Positions 63,905 to 64,000 of a stretch of DNA of 64,000 nucleotides are shown here, one piece after another. The DNA lies in NCBI GenBank assembly GCA_022414725.1, contig CM039462.1:119082470-119146469 (forward strand), read 5' to 3'. The DNA is from Microglena sp. YARC. Lineage: Eukaryota; Chlorophyta; Chlorophyceae; Chlamydomonadales; Chlamydomonadaceae. A program made the translations under genes and the position numbers. The notes beneath the pieces were generated by a model. The model was not told where the DNA came from and did no database searches. It saw only the letters and a program-made list of their open reading frames with translations. Position 1 is the first letter of the stretch; the number at the start of each line of letters is the position of its first letter.

Positions 63905-64000
63905 GCCCTATGCAGCGTCGCAAGCGAACGCAGAAAAATAAAGTGGAGAGAGTTGGCGAACGTGGACAGGTGGCAACGATGGGCAGCTGCATCAAAGCCA
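63905..64000 (-). repeat. Dispersed repeat family D, running off the window
   Basis: CCTATGCAGCGTCGCAAGCG and GGTGGCAACGATGG match the inverted family D copies. The rest lies beyond the window edge. Confidence 0.75.

Overview
The window is nuclear DNA from a green-lineage (Viridiplantae) organism with a large, repeat-choked genome. The supporting evidence is a plant-type autophagy gene ATG3 in nine small exons, a Myb/SANT-like protein of the plant DUF3755 family, and a gene whose product begins with a chloroplast-transit-like peptide. Long introns made of minisatellites, retroelements and one 1000-N assembly gap also fit a draft plant or algal assembly. A streptophyte alga such as Chara is my best guess, from general resemblance only; I could not search any database.

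Layout. 1-4.1 kb holds only repeats: a long foldback and a 62-bp satellite. 4.13-5.82 kb (+) is the terminal exon of an unidentified Gln/Gly/Pro-rich protein. 6-10 kb is dispersed repeats. 10.4-19.2 kb (-) is a six-exon, 302-codon gene for a predicted plastid PDZ protein with a C-terminal membrane helix. 20.35-24.71 kb is a complete non-autonomous LTR retrotransposon (-) with identical LTRs and a 5-bp target duplication. 26.47-36.73 kb (+) is ATG3 (296 codons plus stop). 41.2-42.6 kb (-) is the DUF3755/SANT-like gene. 42.93 to about 51.7 kb (-) is a degenerate LINE with APE endonuclease, reverse transcriptase, RNase H and a C-terminal CCHC/restriction-like region, as in the RandI/Dualen group. 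51.7-58.4 kb is low-information sequence with noisy duplications. 58.3-62.1 kb (-) holds exons of an unidentified coiled-coil-like gene around the N gap.

The most striking theme is the structure of the introns. In every multi-exon gene here, pieces of exon plus the adjoining splice site have been tandemly copied into the neighbouring intron, or past the stop codon. This gives arrays of decoy acceptors, decoy donors or dead terminal exons. Many introns also begin G/T-rich and end C/A-rich on the coding strand, so the two ends are roughly complementary.

The genes do not form a pathway: ATG3 is autophagy lipidation machinery, the PDZ protein looks plastid-targeted, and the DUF3755 protein is probably nuclear. 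Exon coordinates for ATG3, the PDZ gene and the DUF3755 gene were derived by hand. Splice phase is consistent through every junction in all three.
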